A stretch of 64,000 nt of DNA from Hofstenia miamia (GCA_004352715.1 SCFE01000054.1:2046531-2110530); one strand, 5' to 3'. Shown: positions 25,424 to 39,967, numbered from the stretch's first letter. A program made the numbers and translations. Notes: generated from the letters alone by a model not told the origin.

Positions 25424-27613
25424 CATGATTTCATGAGGTTTACCTTTGATTAAGAAGAATTTTTAAGTGCTATTAAAATTATTTCAATTAATTGATGTTG
25501 TTTATCTCCTTAGATAAACTACTCTCATGTCTGAATTGGGTTTTCTTTATAAAAAATTAATTCTGTTTAAGAAAGCTAAAATTTTTGACCTAGGATTACA
25601 CTTATTAAAAAATCAATGCTTTGAATTTTAATTTTAGTGTTTTCAATTATAGAATAACAAGGTCATCCATGTTCAGTAAGTTCACTTTGTTCAGTATTTG
25701 ATGGATTCAATAATGCTGATGCTCACTTGAAACTTACTTTATTTTGCAGACATTGAAAGAAGATAACAACTGTATTGAAATCGATTGAGATATTACAGAT
25801 AATTTCAGATAATTATTTCTATTATTTTGACAAACCTGGACATTTTCTAGAAGCGCATGCCTGATCAATGTTAAACGGGTATAGTATTGATGCGTCGTAT
25901 CAGTGGCACATTTTTTTGAAAATATTTTCAGATTTATTAATATTAAATATCAAAATTGAGTTTCTTAAGCATAGCATCTCATTCGTACTAGGAAGCCACG
26001 AGATGCAATTTCCAAAAAAAATTAATCGTAGAGCTTAACGAAATTTTCAACGGAAGGCCGTAAAAATTTTGAAAATTTTGAATGGTATCTAAAAATGGAA
26101 AAAATACATTTTTGGAAATTAGCTGATTTTCTAGAAATAGCGAGAGCCTAAATGAAAATCAAGGTTTCCGCTTTTGCCTCAGGTTGATAAGCAATTTGTA
26201 ATCACAGTGAAAATATATAAAAATTTTAACGCTAAACAGTATTTTTAAAGTATTCGGTTGTTGCATCATATGCCGCTTTCATTGCTTGTCCACAGATATA
26301 TTAACAGACAAATTCTCTACTCAATAAGAATTGAAAAAAACCCTGTCGGGAATATTTTCTTGAGCGCTAACCTGAATCCATACCTACTAACACTTAGCGC
26401 CAAGTCAAGTTAAATGTGAATCTTTTTGTAGAAACTTTAAAACTCAGCGACTTACTTTTACATGTCTTTGAAATATTAAGTTTTATCACTTTAAATGAAC
26501 TGCTTGCGGCAAGATTGATAATTTTCTCCCTGACATTAAATCCATAAGTGCGTTAATTGTTTAAAATTATCAGCCAATTGCGAATGACCTGCTTTGATTT
26601 ACCTAAAAATGAATGGTTTTGGTTTATTTGAAGAACAGTTTTTTCCTATTAACGAATCATTGGACCATGCATATTTCAAGTTGTTCTGCTTTTTAGTAAT
26701 TTTAATTCAAGTATTTAACAATTTTTTATAAGGAATTCATTTCTAGTCGAATGAATTTTGATCATTGTTAACTTAAATGGATACCACATTTCTCAAAACA
26801 AATGCCGAATATTTTTTAAGCAACTATTTTCAACTCTAGGAACATAAAAATGTACTTTTTTTATTTTTGCTCAGTTAATAAATTTATTAGTGTAGAATTT
26901 TTGTACTTTGGAAAGCAAACTGTAAAAAATTAGTATCTAGTGCCATTGCATAAAAATGGCATTTTACCAAATTAATTGGCTAAAATCACGTTGTTACTCA
27001 GCAACAGCAATATCAGTTTTGAGATATTTGGTATTCATTATATGTATCAACCAATTTTGATAACGCAAAAGTCTTAATCTATTTCTAAATTGGACTTTTT
27101 CAAGCAATGCGATGTTTTAAAAAGCTAAATCAAAAATTAATTTGTTACAAACAGTGTGTTTCTTATTAGCAAAAGCGAATATTGATTTATGGAAATTTCT
27201 TCCATATATGAATACTTAGTTAGTCAATTTAAGTTTTTTTCGCATCTTAATTTCTCAATTGCAGATAGATTTTTGCTGAATGCAATTTTATGTTGCTTCA
27301 AAACTCTATATTGGTTCAGTGATTCACTCAAAACATTATTTTCTTGTTAAAGCAGTTACCTTCTATGAAGTGTTACTCATTAAAATTTTTAATGAATTGA
27401 AATAAACAGAGATTTCACTGCTAACATATAAATGTTAATTGGAACTATCACATAGTTAATTAAATTAACTCAGCATGCTTTGTAGTTGTTAAAAAGTCGT
27501 TTAACATTAAAATTTCTTGTTGGAATTGACTACATTCTTATAACATTAGTACTAATAATGCAAAGTTTTGTGAAAGATCTTGACGTGCAGGTACAGTAAG
27601 CGTTTTTTGTTAC

Positions 27614-27782
27614 CTTGTCCTGCAATATAAAGTGGAACTGTGCCATCTGATAAACATTTGAATGAAAACAGTAAGGAAAAACTTGCTTCATTGATATACT
27701 CAGTTTCTGTTTTTGTAAGTTGTTCAGATATCTCAGCCATGTAATTAATACTTAGAGTATAGATTTCGGATATACAAACCAT
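27614..27782 (-). CDS. Weak candidate internal or first exon
   Basis: The minus-strand frame opens with an ATG and contains a protein-like stretch (LLFSFKCLSDGTVPLYIAG) that ends at CAAG followed by GTAACA, an acceptable splice donor. I do not recognise the family and no partner exon was found. It may be a chance frame; the composition alone made me list it. Confidence 0.2.
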
Positions 27783-28067
27783 TATTCTCGCTTATAAATT
27801 TGCTAACAAACATCATCAAATAGACCTTCCGCAGAATTTTACCGAATGCTTCTCAAATGAGAATTTACTATCGAAAAATTCACACATATATTTGCAACAT
27901 GTGACAAATCGAATGGAGTTTCCATTTATGGAAAGGGGAGTATTTTTCCATATATGCCAATACTTCAATTTTTAGATTATTATTCATAAATCTGATATTG
28001 CATTTAAAAGTTTTTAAAGGTTTCAAATTTTAATTTCGCTCAATATCGTTAAAATCCTTAAATATGT

Positions 28068-28560
28068 GTATGAAAAGCAATGTTTAACATCGACATACGT
28101 CAAACAGGAAAAACTCTGCAAACATTAAACATGTTATCACCAATTTATTATGCTATATATGCAAGTTTAATAAAAATGTTTCAAATTTTTAAACAAAAAA
28201 ATCCTTTGTTCAACAATGTTAGCGTAAATAACAGAACAAATAAATTGGCATGCAGAGTAAAAGTAGTGAATAACTTTTGGAGAGACGCCTTAACACCTAC
28301 AGTTTGTAAATATTAGAACAAGTTACCACTACAGATAAGAAAAGAACATAATATAAAAACATTTAAGAAACTATTGAAGAAAAATTTGTTTACAAACCAA
28401 TGTAAATACGGGCATTCAAAAATTCCATGGCAAAAAATTTAAGCTTAGCTCTTTTTTATTTAATCTTTTTAATTTGTAAACTTTGTGTTTTTTTTAGATT
28501 TATTTTAAGTATCTTTAGTTTGTAGATTTGTACATCATTTTTATATATATTTTTAAAAAT
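28068..28560 (+). pseudogene. LINE 3' end (C-terminal tail of an RT polyprotein)
   Basis: The frame from 28080 reads NNRTNKLACRVKVVNNFWRD and VCKY, then a TAG stop, then NKLPLQIRKEHNIKTFKKLL and KKNLF. The pattern WNxLPxxIR...FKxxLKxxLF closes many CR1/L2-like ORF2 proteins. Here the tryptophan codon TGG is a TAG stop at 28,313-28,315, which kills the frame. T-rich sequence follows. It is probably a 5'-truncated insertion. Confidence 0.65.
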
Positions 28561-29831
28561 ATGTATTTGTTGTACTGCTATAAACATGAAATAAAGATAA
28601 ATATTATGTTTATTTAATAATTGTAATTCCATAGTTAGGTATTCCCTCCTGCGTTTGATGACGCTTAATGCGTTCATTTTGAATTTATTGAGTGCGTATA
28701 CAAAAATAACACAAATAACGAATGATTTCTTTTATATATGCGTTATAAACAATACTTACTTGCATGATTGTAAAATAATGCCGCCAATAAGCTGAATATT
28801 TAATGTTTCAAATACGGACAAAATACCTTATTTGCTTTCATTTCAAAAAATAATAGAAAGAAGGTGTTGCTTTGGTTTTATTGATTACTAGAATTCTGCA
28901 AAACGATTGTAAGAAATTTATTTAATATTTTTGTTTGTTTTGCAAATTATTAAGTTGGCAGAAGAAAACATATTCGCACCTCAAACAAATTCGTAAATTA
29001 TGACTAATTACAAAAGTGTTCCTTTCTATGTGGACATTTGGTTTTTTTATAAATTTCCATGTACATTATTGAGTATTGAAATTAAATGTACATCAACAAT
29101 GAATAATAAGTATGTTTGTATATTTGTGTTCCAATTTAATTCTGTACAACTTATATAATTTTATGTTTGGAAACTGTTCTCCCATTTGCTCGTTTAAGCA
29201 CTGGCTAAGCAATTTCTTGAATATTAATATGTCTCAGAGGTAATCCGTGCATCCTAAAAAATAGATGATGTCTAACATGCTTCATAGCATGTTAATTCAA
29301 TGAAATTGTAAACCACATGAAACATGAATTTCTGCAAAAATATTTTAATTTATTGCACAATTGCGGGATAATATCAATTATTGATATATTCTTAGAATTA
29401 TCCTTCGGTTCAAAAATTCATAAAATTCATTACCATAGCATGAGTTTTCTTAGCCGCTATAATGAAGTAAGAGAATTGATTTTCTCAATTTAAAAAGATT
29501 ACCATTGATATAGTTTATGAATTTTTAAACATATTTACTTCATATTTTAAGTGTGAGTTTGTCACGCTCAAAATGTGGTTACCATGAAATAGAAATTTTA
29601 CTTTTTCTAGCAAAACTGAATTTTACAAATGTGATTTTGGTCTTCACGTTTTTAAAACAGTTTTTTCTTTAAAATTTTCGACTCTGCATACCTAATGTTC
29701 ATGTATTTATAAGGTCTTCGACCAATTGAAGCAATGAAGAACATTGAACGTTTTTTGATATGTACAAAGATATCCCAAACCTCGCAATGTCAAAGGTCGC
29801 ATAGACATATCATGATCGTGTAATAAGAGCG

Positions 29832-29975
29832 AGGAAGAAAGTGGAGACCTCCTCTATACGTGGTGCTTTCAGATTGGGCATAGCGTTAATAGTGTATGAG
29901 CTTTAAGTGTTTAAAATTTTTTCATTGGATCATGAAAAACTTTCAAAATTCCTTTTCTGTTTAAGATTAAAAATT
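29832..29975. repeat. Dispersed repeat, copy 1
   Basis: Aligns by eye with 41,289-41,430: a GTGGTGCTTTCAGATTGGGC-like start, an ATGAGCTTTAAGTGTTTAAA core and a GGATCATGAAAAACTTTC-like end are shared with scattered differences. It is non-coding, and its class is unknown. Confidence 0.5.
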
Positions 29976-30762
29976 GATTTTATGTTTATAAACTTAAAAC
30001 AACAATACAGCAAAATTAAGAAGTATTTGATATGTTATTTTCATTTCTATCCACAAAATCAATATATATTTTGCTGCGTTGTCTTGCTAATCCTATATCT
30101 GCCATCTCCTGTTTAATTCATTGATTGATTATTTAAATTTATCCAAAAATGACCTTTTAAAACGCTCCAATAATAGAACAATGCATAAATGCGCTCAAAG
30201 AAATTGTAAACAAGATATCCATGTGCAGTATGGAATCTAATTTATGAATTACACATGTTTCATATCAGTAAGTATCTTAGCATGTTCCACAGAAATAGTA
30301 TACAATTGTGAAACACAATTTGTTTATTTATAAATAACCGAGGGCCAGCAAATTTTCCGTAAATTTGCAATTCTGATAAATGTCTCTTCATAGATATGAT
30401 TTATGGAGGAAAGAGTTGACTTCATATACATCTTACTTTATAAATCTATCACAAATATGGCGGTTTTGAAATGCTCTCCGCTAATTTGCAAATAAATTTA
30501 ACTCAAGCAAAGTATAAAATAAATTATCTGTCTTTATAATTTATTTACTAATGCACTAGAGTTCCGTATTTATTGATCAACGAAGTATTAAAATATCATA
30601 AATCGTTATTTAACCTATGACTAGACTGTATGTCCTAGTTGCTTAACATTTTCGTACATTAAATTCATAGATGTTTCAATGAGTTGCAATAATGCAGTGC
30701 AAATATGTATGAATATATATGAAAATATATGATATACTGATATACATATACATGTCCATTAG

Positions 30763-30766
<4 letters not shown>

Positions 30767-30819
<53 letters not shown>
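30767..30819. repeat. (TA)n microsatellite, longest ungapped tract
   Basis: About 53 bases of uninterrupted TA, just under 1 kb upstream of the first recognised EF-hand exon. Confidence 0.95.
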
Positions 30820-30821
<2 letters not shown>

Positions 30822-31687
30822 TTACCTGAGCTCAACGCGATGCTGTGTGACGGATGGTTGAAACTTTCACTAGGGTTGAGGGGTGGTGTAAAATATGCAT
30901 TCAAAAGCTGGCTTTAGACAAATTATACAATTTTAGGTAGTAAATTTATAAATTGGTTGAAAAAATGTGCTCATTGTTTTTTTGGCATGCTGATTCATTT
31001 TAGAGCTGACAAATTTTAGTTTTTGACATGGGACGATTGGGCCTAAGCCAGAGATTGGGCCTAGGTTTGGATTAAACTTGTTGACATTTCAAGAAACAGG
31101 ATTGACTTTTACATATCAATATACGCAACTGAACCCAAATGCAGTGAATGCTATAGAATGTATAAACCAATGCGTTCAAAAATAAAATTTTCAGCTTAGA
31201 TTAGTATCTTATGCTCTTCTACCACTTTTAGCACCATAAAGTAAATAACAAATAGCCAAATTGGTAATAGCGCATCTCGGAAATTAAATTCAAGAAAATT
31301 AGCAAAATTTCAGTAATTTTGCAACCGTTCATTACGAAAAATTGGCATCTAAAAAGAACCCAAACAGCGACTAGCCGCTATAAGCTATGATTGCTAAGAA
31401 ATTTATGGATGCTTCATATTTATATAATCGCTTCTCTTTAGTATTTTTTCAAAAAAATTAGCTGTCAGAAAAAGGGTGCCGGTAAAGCAAAATCCAATGC
31501 CAAACAATTTAGTTTTTTACTACTAAGAAAACATCTAAAATTTTGTGAAGGGTTTTACACTAAACAAATATAAAAATATTAGCTATGTATGATGAAATTA
31601 TAAATGCAAAGCATGATACCATTAACTATAGTTTAAGGCGTATGCAATAGTTAAATATACAGTGCTTAGCTGTTTGAAAATTTAGAA

Positions 31688-34600
31688 ATGAAAGAAGCAT
31701 TTGATCTTTTGGATGATGATGCCGATGGTTTGCTGTCATCAGAAGAACTTTTTGTTTTTATGAAAATCATTGGAATGAACATCTCGTTCACTGAAGCTCA
31801 AGAAATGATAAATGAATTCGACTCAGACGGTAACTTTTTTGCGCATAATATCTCAAAATTTCCAGCGTTAAAAACTTATTGCGATTGCTATAGCGGCTTT
31901 AATTAGATTATTTCAGTGCTAACTGAATGTATTATAATTGTAATTAATTGTCTCTATTTTTATTGGTCACTTGCTTCCGAGTCTAGGCAGAACTTCACGT
32001 ATTTAATACTTTTGAATTTTGTTATGTTTGCTTTATCTTCTGCTATGTACCAGTAAATGATTGCAAATATTTATTCTTTTTTGTAGTGCTAAGTTTGCTA
32101 TTGGCTGAAGTAAATTTATGTATTGCTTCCATAGCTCTGTCGTTTCCTCCTTTGCTGTTTTTGAAATGTCTCCAGCTGACTATTCATTTTAGGATATAAT
32201 AAATTTAGGATATTGGTCATTATATTTTATCTTTATTTCTATTTTATTATCTTTTATTATTTTTACTGTCTTTATGACATTAATAATGTGTAACTAATAC
32301 CTTGTATCGTTTGAGTAGAGCAGTGCTATCGGTGACTGACTAGCAGTTGTTAATCAGCTGTACCTTAAGAGGTGCAACTTAGGACTATGTGTAAAACTTA
32401 TACCTTCAGTTTTATAGTGAAAGTTTCAAAGTAGAACTCCGGGCGGACATGTGGTCAAATCATTTTTGGATGGAACATCCTCTAAAGAGAACTTAATAAT
32501 TTGTACTATAATAACCATTTTATGTACTTATAGAACATTCATCTTGTATTTTAAAGTGCTAATAGATAAAGCGAATTTTCTATTTCAACCTGAATTAAAA
32601 ATATTGATTTTAAAAAATTATTAAGTGCACTCTGAATGCATATGAAGTGGCTGTAAAATGACATCCTAGAGAAATTCAATAAATAATAAGTCTATAAATA
32701 TTGTTTGGATGATCTATAACCGAAGAGGGGTTGATATTTCAGCAAATTTAAAAAAAAATTGATAAATTCTATCGGTTTAAGTGACTTTGATTAGCAAAAT
32801 TAAATTTTTTAATCATGTTTTTTGAATATAATTCAAGAATAATTGTAAAGCTCCAAGTTTCAAGAAAATTGAATTCAATATAATTGATTGCAGTACATTT
32901 CTAAATGACTGATTGTATTTAACTTCTTGTTTGAAATTATTTTCAAGGTTTTAATTAAATTCATTAATAATGTATAATTTTAATTTCATATAATGAGGAA
33001 TTCCTTTGCAAAAATTGATTAAAAAATTAACTAACACCTCTGAAATGGACTGTGTTAAAGAATACCACACTCCCTATATCGCATCTAATTTTGATCAAGT
33101 TTTTTATGTCTTGAATTTGTTAAATTTCAATATAGCTAATTATATTCTTAAAATGAGAATTTTTGGGAATACTAGTGCAATAATCAACAATCGTTATTGC
33201 AAATCAATTTGGTGTATTTATATATATATATANNNNNNNNNNNNNNNNNNNNNNNNNNNNNNNNNNNNNNNNNNNNNNNNNNNNNNNNNNNNNNNNNNNN
33301 NNNNNNNNNNNNNNNNNNNNNNNNNNNNNNNNNNNNNNNNNNNNNNNNNNNNNNNNNNNNNNNNNNNNNNNNNNNNNNNNNNNNNNNNNNNNNNNNNNNN
33401 NNNNNNNNNNNNNNNNNNNNNNNNNNNNNNNNNNNNNNNNNNNNNNNNNNNNNNNNNNNNNNNNNNNNNNNNNNNNNNNNNNNNNNNNNNNNNNNNNNNN
33501 NNNNNNNNNNNNNNNNNNNNNNNNNNNNNNNNNNNNNNNNNNNNNNNNNNNNNNNNNNNNNNNNNNNNNNNNNNNNNNNNNNNNNNNNNNNNNNNNNNNN
33601 NNNNNNNNNNNNNNNNNNNNNNNNNNNNNNNNNNNNNNNNNNNNNNNNNNNNNNNNNNNNNNNNNNNNNNNNNNNNNNNNNNNNNNNNNNNNNNNNNNNN
33701 NNNNNNNNNNNNNNNNNNNNNNNNNNNNNNNNNNNNNNNNNNNNNNNNNNNNNNNNNNNNNNNNNNNNNNNNNNNNNNNNNNNNNNNNNNNNNNNNNNNN
33801 NNNNNNNNNNNNNNNNNNNNNNNNNNNNNNNNNNNNNNNNNNNNNNNNNNNNNNNNNNNNNNNNNNNNNNNNNNNNNNNNNNNNNNNNNNNNNNNNNNNN
33901 NNNNNNNNNNNNNNNNNNNNNNNNNNNNNNNNNNNNNNNNNNNNNNNNNNNNNNNNNNNNNNNNNNNNNNNNNNNNNNNNNNNNNNNNNNNNNNNNNNNN
34001 NNNNNNNNNNNNNNNNNNNNNNNNNNNNNNNNNNNNNNNNNNNNNNNNNNNNNNNNNNNNNNNNNNNNNNNNNNNNNNNNNNNNNNNNNNNNNNNNNNNN
34101 NNNNNNNNNNNNNNNNNNNNNNNNNNNNNNNNNNNNNNNAATATATATATATATATATTGCATTGCTTGTTAATATGTTTTTCAGTAGAATAACGCCTCA
34201 TTCCATTGTTCGAGCAAAACTATCATTCTTGCCTGCCGGCTTAGCCAATAGTCCATGCAAATATTCATGACTGGGTTCACAACCCACATTTGTTTAACGT
34301 GGTCCACAATTTTTAGTCCAACAATCAGCATGATACCAAAAAACGGGAACAATAGAAAAATAGAAATTGAATGTGAAACAACAAAATCGATCTAAAATTA
34401 AGAGCTTAGAATAGTTTGTTGGATAGTAGCGGGGGATTTTCACTAAAATTTAAATTCAAATATTTTTAGTCAATGTTGTTTAATTTAGTTTAAATTCTTT
34501 AAAAATGAAGCAACTATTAAAAAATATTTGCTAAATTTTTCAGAAATTCCCTGTTTCTTTCTTGGGAGATGATGTCACTAACTTTTGATTTTCCAGAAAT

Positions 34601-37600
34601 TCATCATACAAAGTAATAGTTTTGTGATTCAAAAGGTAGTGACATCATCTGACCAAGAAAGAGACAGTGAATTTCTGCAAAATTTAGCAAATATTTTTTA
34701 TTGGGTGGTTTATATTTAAGGAATTTAAACTAAGTTAAACATTTTTCGCAAAAAATATTAAAATGTAAATTTTAGTCAAAATCCCCCGTTGCAATACAAA
34801 CTGATAATATACGTTGAAACTTTAATTGCTTAAGATATAGTTTTTATTTTTGACCGGACTTGGTAAGCAGTTCACATGAAGATTGAAGATTTTTTGGTCC
34901 TACTCAGCCCGCTACCCACGTGAGTTTGGTCAGCCCACAGTCTATTCATGCTTGCTTCTATCTTTGCTTCATTTATCGATCAACACGATGAAAAATTTAT
35001 TGTTTAAGTAAAACGTTTTTCTTACTTGATTTTCAAAAATATCATTCGAAGTAAATTGTTCGACATTCTGTTCTTGTCACCGCATAAAGTTGTTGCAAAT
35101 TCATTTTTTAATCCAGTGCATTTAAGATAACGTATATAGCTCCGGTTAAAATAATGAGAAACAAAATTTTTGTCCATTTCTTAGCAACAAAAAGACGCAC
35201 GGTAACAAAATTCATATAAATCGACGGCAAATTAAGTTTTATAAAAGAAATTAGACATTGACTCGGGAGCGAACACATTTAATTTGAGTTCATTAAATTC
35301 TTCTTGATTCTCAGGGTAATTTTTTTTGCTTCAGTTTTTGCATATTTTTCCTGTGAATTGGTAAGCCACTACAAAATTTTTCAGATTTTCCTCTTGGAAG
35401 AAATTTAGGGTATGCCTTGAAGTATGGGTGGTCACCCCATATTGCTGAGGAAAAATTCAGTTTGAAATACACGAGTCCGCAAACGGAATAAACTCTACTA
35501 CAAAATTAGTATACCTTTAACTGTGTACAGCATCACCATGAAATAACTCAAAGCACCTCAAACCATGAAATAACTCAAAGCACCTCAAACCATGAAATAA
35601 CTCAAAGCACCTCAAACCATGAAATTTTGGTAAACTTTGGAGATGACTTGAGAGGCGACTTGGCTGTCGTAGACCAATAAAAAATGTTTCTATGCAACTG
35701 GAACATGGACCCATCGGTTATGAAAATATTTCTGAAAAATCTATCCAGCAGCAATGTTTCACAAAAGCTAAACCCGATCTTCTTTCTGTTTTTGGGTCAA
35801 CAGGCTCAATTTTTTGCACGATTTTTAAGCATCCGTTCCTTTGAAAGTGCTCGGTACACTGGCGATGTTGAGACAACTTTGTTATGCGTTTCTTGAAACT
35901 TTGTGTTCAAATGAGCGATTGATTTCAATGGGTTTTGTAAAGCAATTTTGGCAAAACTTTTCCGTCCATTTCCAGTCAATTTGAGGGGTCGCACACTTCG
36001 TTTCTTCCTTTTTAGTATATTCGTTTGGGTCAGCTTTTTTAAAGTATCTGTAGAATGTCTTTGGCTTATACCCCATATCTTAAGTAAAGATTTGCGGTCT
36101 GTGGTTCTAGTACAATAAAGATATTGCACAACGTTTCTTGCATCTTGATAAGACATGTTTAGTGCAAATTTATAAAGTGCCTGTCCCCATCTTATGGGCT
36201 TACGGGTACCTTTGCTGATTGTGTTTTAGCACAAATGTGGTTCGTCTTGAGCATGCCATTTTAATGAGGTGAAAAGACTTGTGTACTGGCGATGAAAAAT
36301 TTTTTCTCATTTTTTGGTCCGGTGCTATACACTATACTACAATTATATAAATTTAAATACAAGAAGGAATAAAATAATTTCGAGTGTTCATCTCAAAAAT
36401 TGTTCTTAGTAAACATTCAGATATAACTAAATATAACACATTTGTATACTGAAATTTGCGTTAGACTTGTCCATGAAAATTTCCATGGATCTGGAATGTA
36501 TCTGGATCTGAAAATGCAATCCATTGATTTCGTGGACATTTCGTGAACCCAACATTTTATGCAGAAGACAATTAGTATTTACAAAAAAGCCATCGAAATA
36601 TTGCACATTTTCGGGATCCAGCAGAATTCGTGTGGGATAAGGGCATGGCACTTCATATACGATACTATAGGTAGTGCTTAGCAAACCACAATTTCTTTTT
36701 CACAAACATGATTCCAAGCAAATTAATTTACTAGAAGATATTAAAAAGTAAATGATATTTTTGTACAAAAATATGTAGTTCTTTTAAAATTTGCATTGGA
36801 AAATATCACAGAATTGGAGTTGGTGCAGAATACCGCATAGCCCCACTCAGTGGCGTACGCAGGGGGGCATGGTGGAATGTCCCCCTCGTCAGGTATCCCA
36901 ATTTGATTTTGACTGGATAAATCAAGAAATTTTTCGTAAAAAATGAAAAATTTATAATCTAGGATTGTGAAATGCATTTTTAGGGTATATTTTCCAAATA
37001 TTTTCAAAATTTTTAGCATGGCTTCGCCCCATATTGGGTAATGACGATGATGTCCTCCCGTCAGAAAATCCTGCGTACACCCCTGCCCCCTCATTTTGCT
37101 GTATTTCTTATTTATTTATGTCACTGTAATAATACAACTGCTTTTTTGACGACTTGCTAGTTTTTAGCAATCCATTAATCTGTGGAAATCCCATGGATCG
37201 ATCCATAAGAGTTTAAAGGATCTCGAATGGATCTTATCCAAAAAAACCAATCCATGAACAAGAATGGTTTGCTTACTGAAAATAGTTATGTTAAAACTTC
37301 ATTCTAAGAAGTCGCAACATCAACTATAAAACGCAATTGTAAACCAAATTAAAGTTGTTAGTTTATTGAAAGGTTCGTAATACGAAGACCTTAATAATTA
37401 AAAAGTGCTAGTCCCTAGGTAATTTTAAGCGTAGTCCTAATTACACTGTCGATTATTGGTGCAACTAAAAACACGCTTGTTTATTTTTTGTTTTTTATGT
37501 TCAGTAGTACTTATATAAAACACAGCTTCTATACCTGATTAGAGCAACCTTTCTAAGAAAGTCCAAAAAACATTGGGACTGAACTCATTAACCCATTAAA

Positions 37601-39924
37601 GCCCAGCATATGAAATTTCATACGTAAACGGAATTCTCTCAAGTAAGTTTTTTCCTTCCTTTTATCAGTAATATAAATGCAAATGCCCAGCGTATAAATT
37701 TTCATACACTCCTAAAAATACATTGAATGCATGGAATTATTTTTGCAAAATTTATAATATTTTAACTTTAATTATGAAGTTTCATCGAAATACACAAACT
37801 TTTTTAAATTCGGGCTTTAATGGGTTAAGTTGTATTGTATGTCACTTCTTGAGTAAGGTAAACATAATACATGATTAGTATGGTAGCAACATATTAATAA
37901 AAGTCTTTCATGGTTTTGGGGAATTTTTTATTAGTCTGAATAAATTTTTTGTTTAAGGTGACGGCATGCTAAATTTTGCAGATTTCAACAAAGTGATGTC
38001 TTCGGAACTCTTCGAAACCGATCAGGATCTAGAAATAATACGAGAAGCATTCAGACAATTCGATGTTGGTAAGTGCCTATAATTATGGCCAATTGATTTA
38101 ACACTAATACAAAATGGTGCATTTTTAAGTAAAGCAATTATTTATCCATGCGGCAAGTATCTTTAGACCTGCCCAACGAAAATATTTTGCTCATGTTTTT
38201 CGAGTCAACCCAAACAAATACTTAAAAAAAATATATATATAATTATTATTTACGGGATATTCCAAAATAGACAAGTACATACAGAACATAAATATTTCAA
38301 ATCAAGTAGATTTACCCATAAGTTTAATCGATTACATGTTACGAGTTTTTTCTGAATTTTTTTGATATTTTGGAGCCTGTTGAAGGTCGGATTTTACCAT
38401 TATCATCAACCAAGAGGTGTAGAATTGAAAAAGAATGAAAGAACTCCACGTAAGAGGAACTTAACTAAGTAGTTTTGTTTTCGAGTGTAGGAGTTTGGAT
38501 GAAAGCCTTTTGAAAATTGGTTCTAAAAAGTCGTCAATTTTGCATTTTTGTTTAATTTGAGTGTTTTTGAAAACCTCTTGACTAAGTATTTTGACCATTT
38601 TGAATTTCTCATATATTTTTAAGTTAGGAGGTCAATAGACATTAAAAAGTTCTTCCTTAGTCCTAGGACATCCTTTATTTAATGAAGAATATCACAGAAG
38701 AGGATTAGGAGTGAAGTAATGTACTTATGCTGCAAGCTATTTTTTTTGTCGGAAAATATATGAATATATGACAACACGCAACATTGCTCTTTTTGCCCAA
38801 TGTTTAATGTTCGAAGACGCTGCATATGGAAATCGGTTAAAGCTTATTTCTAAATTTAATTTTCGCTTTCAGTTGAATTTTCATCTAATTTATATCACTT
38901 CTCCTGGTCAATGTTGGTTTTTGCAAAAACCTATTTTGTTATCATTCTTACCTCTGTATGAGGCTATGTAGCTTCTGCTGATCTGATAAATCATAGACCT
39001 TGTTTTGAAACTCTATGAACTAAGTACAATTTAAATGAAGTTTCGTGTAAATATTGTAACTTCATTAAGTAGGTCAAATAGTGTACCGAATTTGACATTA
39101 CTTTTGAAAACTTTTTGGAATTGGTTCTAAATTGTAATAGCTGCTATCAATAAGGCCAACTTCACGCGAAGAATAATCCAAAATTTAAAAATAGATTCAA
39201 TATAAATTCCAAACTACTTTCCAAATAAAAAAGTAAAGCTAAATTTTGAATAAATCCATTTTCAATGTACGCTAAGCAATAATTTTATATAAATATCGAA
39301 TCTTTATATAATCCGACTGCATAAAAATATTTTAAAAACAATTGTGCTGAATGATTTGATGGGACATCTATTTACATTACATTTCAAAATATGTCAAAAA
39401 ATAAATTAATCATTCTAGCATAATTATTGCATTATTTTGCAAAATACATTTTTGACGTAAGCATTTTAATTAATTAGAGATGTTTTTGTTTTGATTTATT
39501 TGGATAATTGAAGATAAATTTTTAAGCAATATATCACTGTTAAAATAATAAAATCAAATTTACTACAGGGTGACTTAAGAATTCCAAACATTCCGAAAAC
39601 AAATAAGAAATTGAAGAAAAAACGTAATCAAGTGAAAAATGATGATTTACAATTGAAAGTTCTATTGTGTGGTAAATTATCTTCAGGGTGGTCAAAAAGT
39701 CTGGTAACAGTGTTAGCTTTTGGCCAACCATGCAAAGGTCGTTTTTCATATCAGTTTTAATATAAAATAATTAACATGGTTTTACTCGTGGTAGTCTAAC
39801 TAATATATTAAAATTGATCATGCCAGTTGTCTTCTAAAGTGCTACCTGACTTTTTTAAACAAACTATACATTTTAATTTTTTTAATTACACACTTTATCC
39901 TTTTTAAAATTGTAAGACTTTGGA

Positions 39925-39967
<43 letters not shown>

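Larger units (their letters stand above)
24386..28067. other. Long AT-rich non-coding stretch
   Basis: Holds (TA)n at 24749-24769 and 24980-25003 and a 29-bp tandem duplication at 25366-25423. Apart from the weak exon candidate at 27,614-27,782 I see no coding signal. Confidence 0.35.
28561..31669. other. Non-coding stretch upstream of the EF-hand gene
   Basis: AT-rich sequence with (TA)n at 30767-30819 and a dispersed repeat copy at 29,832-29,975. No frame is supported, and I could not identify an upstream EF-hand exon or promoter with confidence. Confidence 0.35.

Noticed and set aside
33006-34270. Long open frames of several hundred codons over 33.0-34.3 kb and 55.4-56.6 kb
   Set aside because: Almost all codons are N; only Ile-Tyr runs from (TA)n and short ends are real sequence.
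36427-36684. Minus-strand 85-codon frame in EF-hand intron 1
   Set aside because: Repeated CCATGGATC words recur 0.7 kb away, which suggests a repeat; no splice sites or family match.
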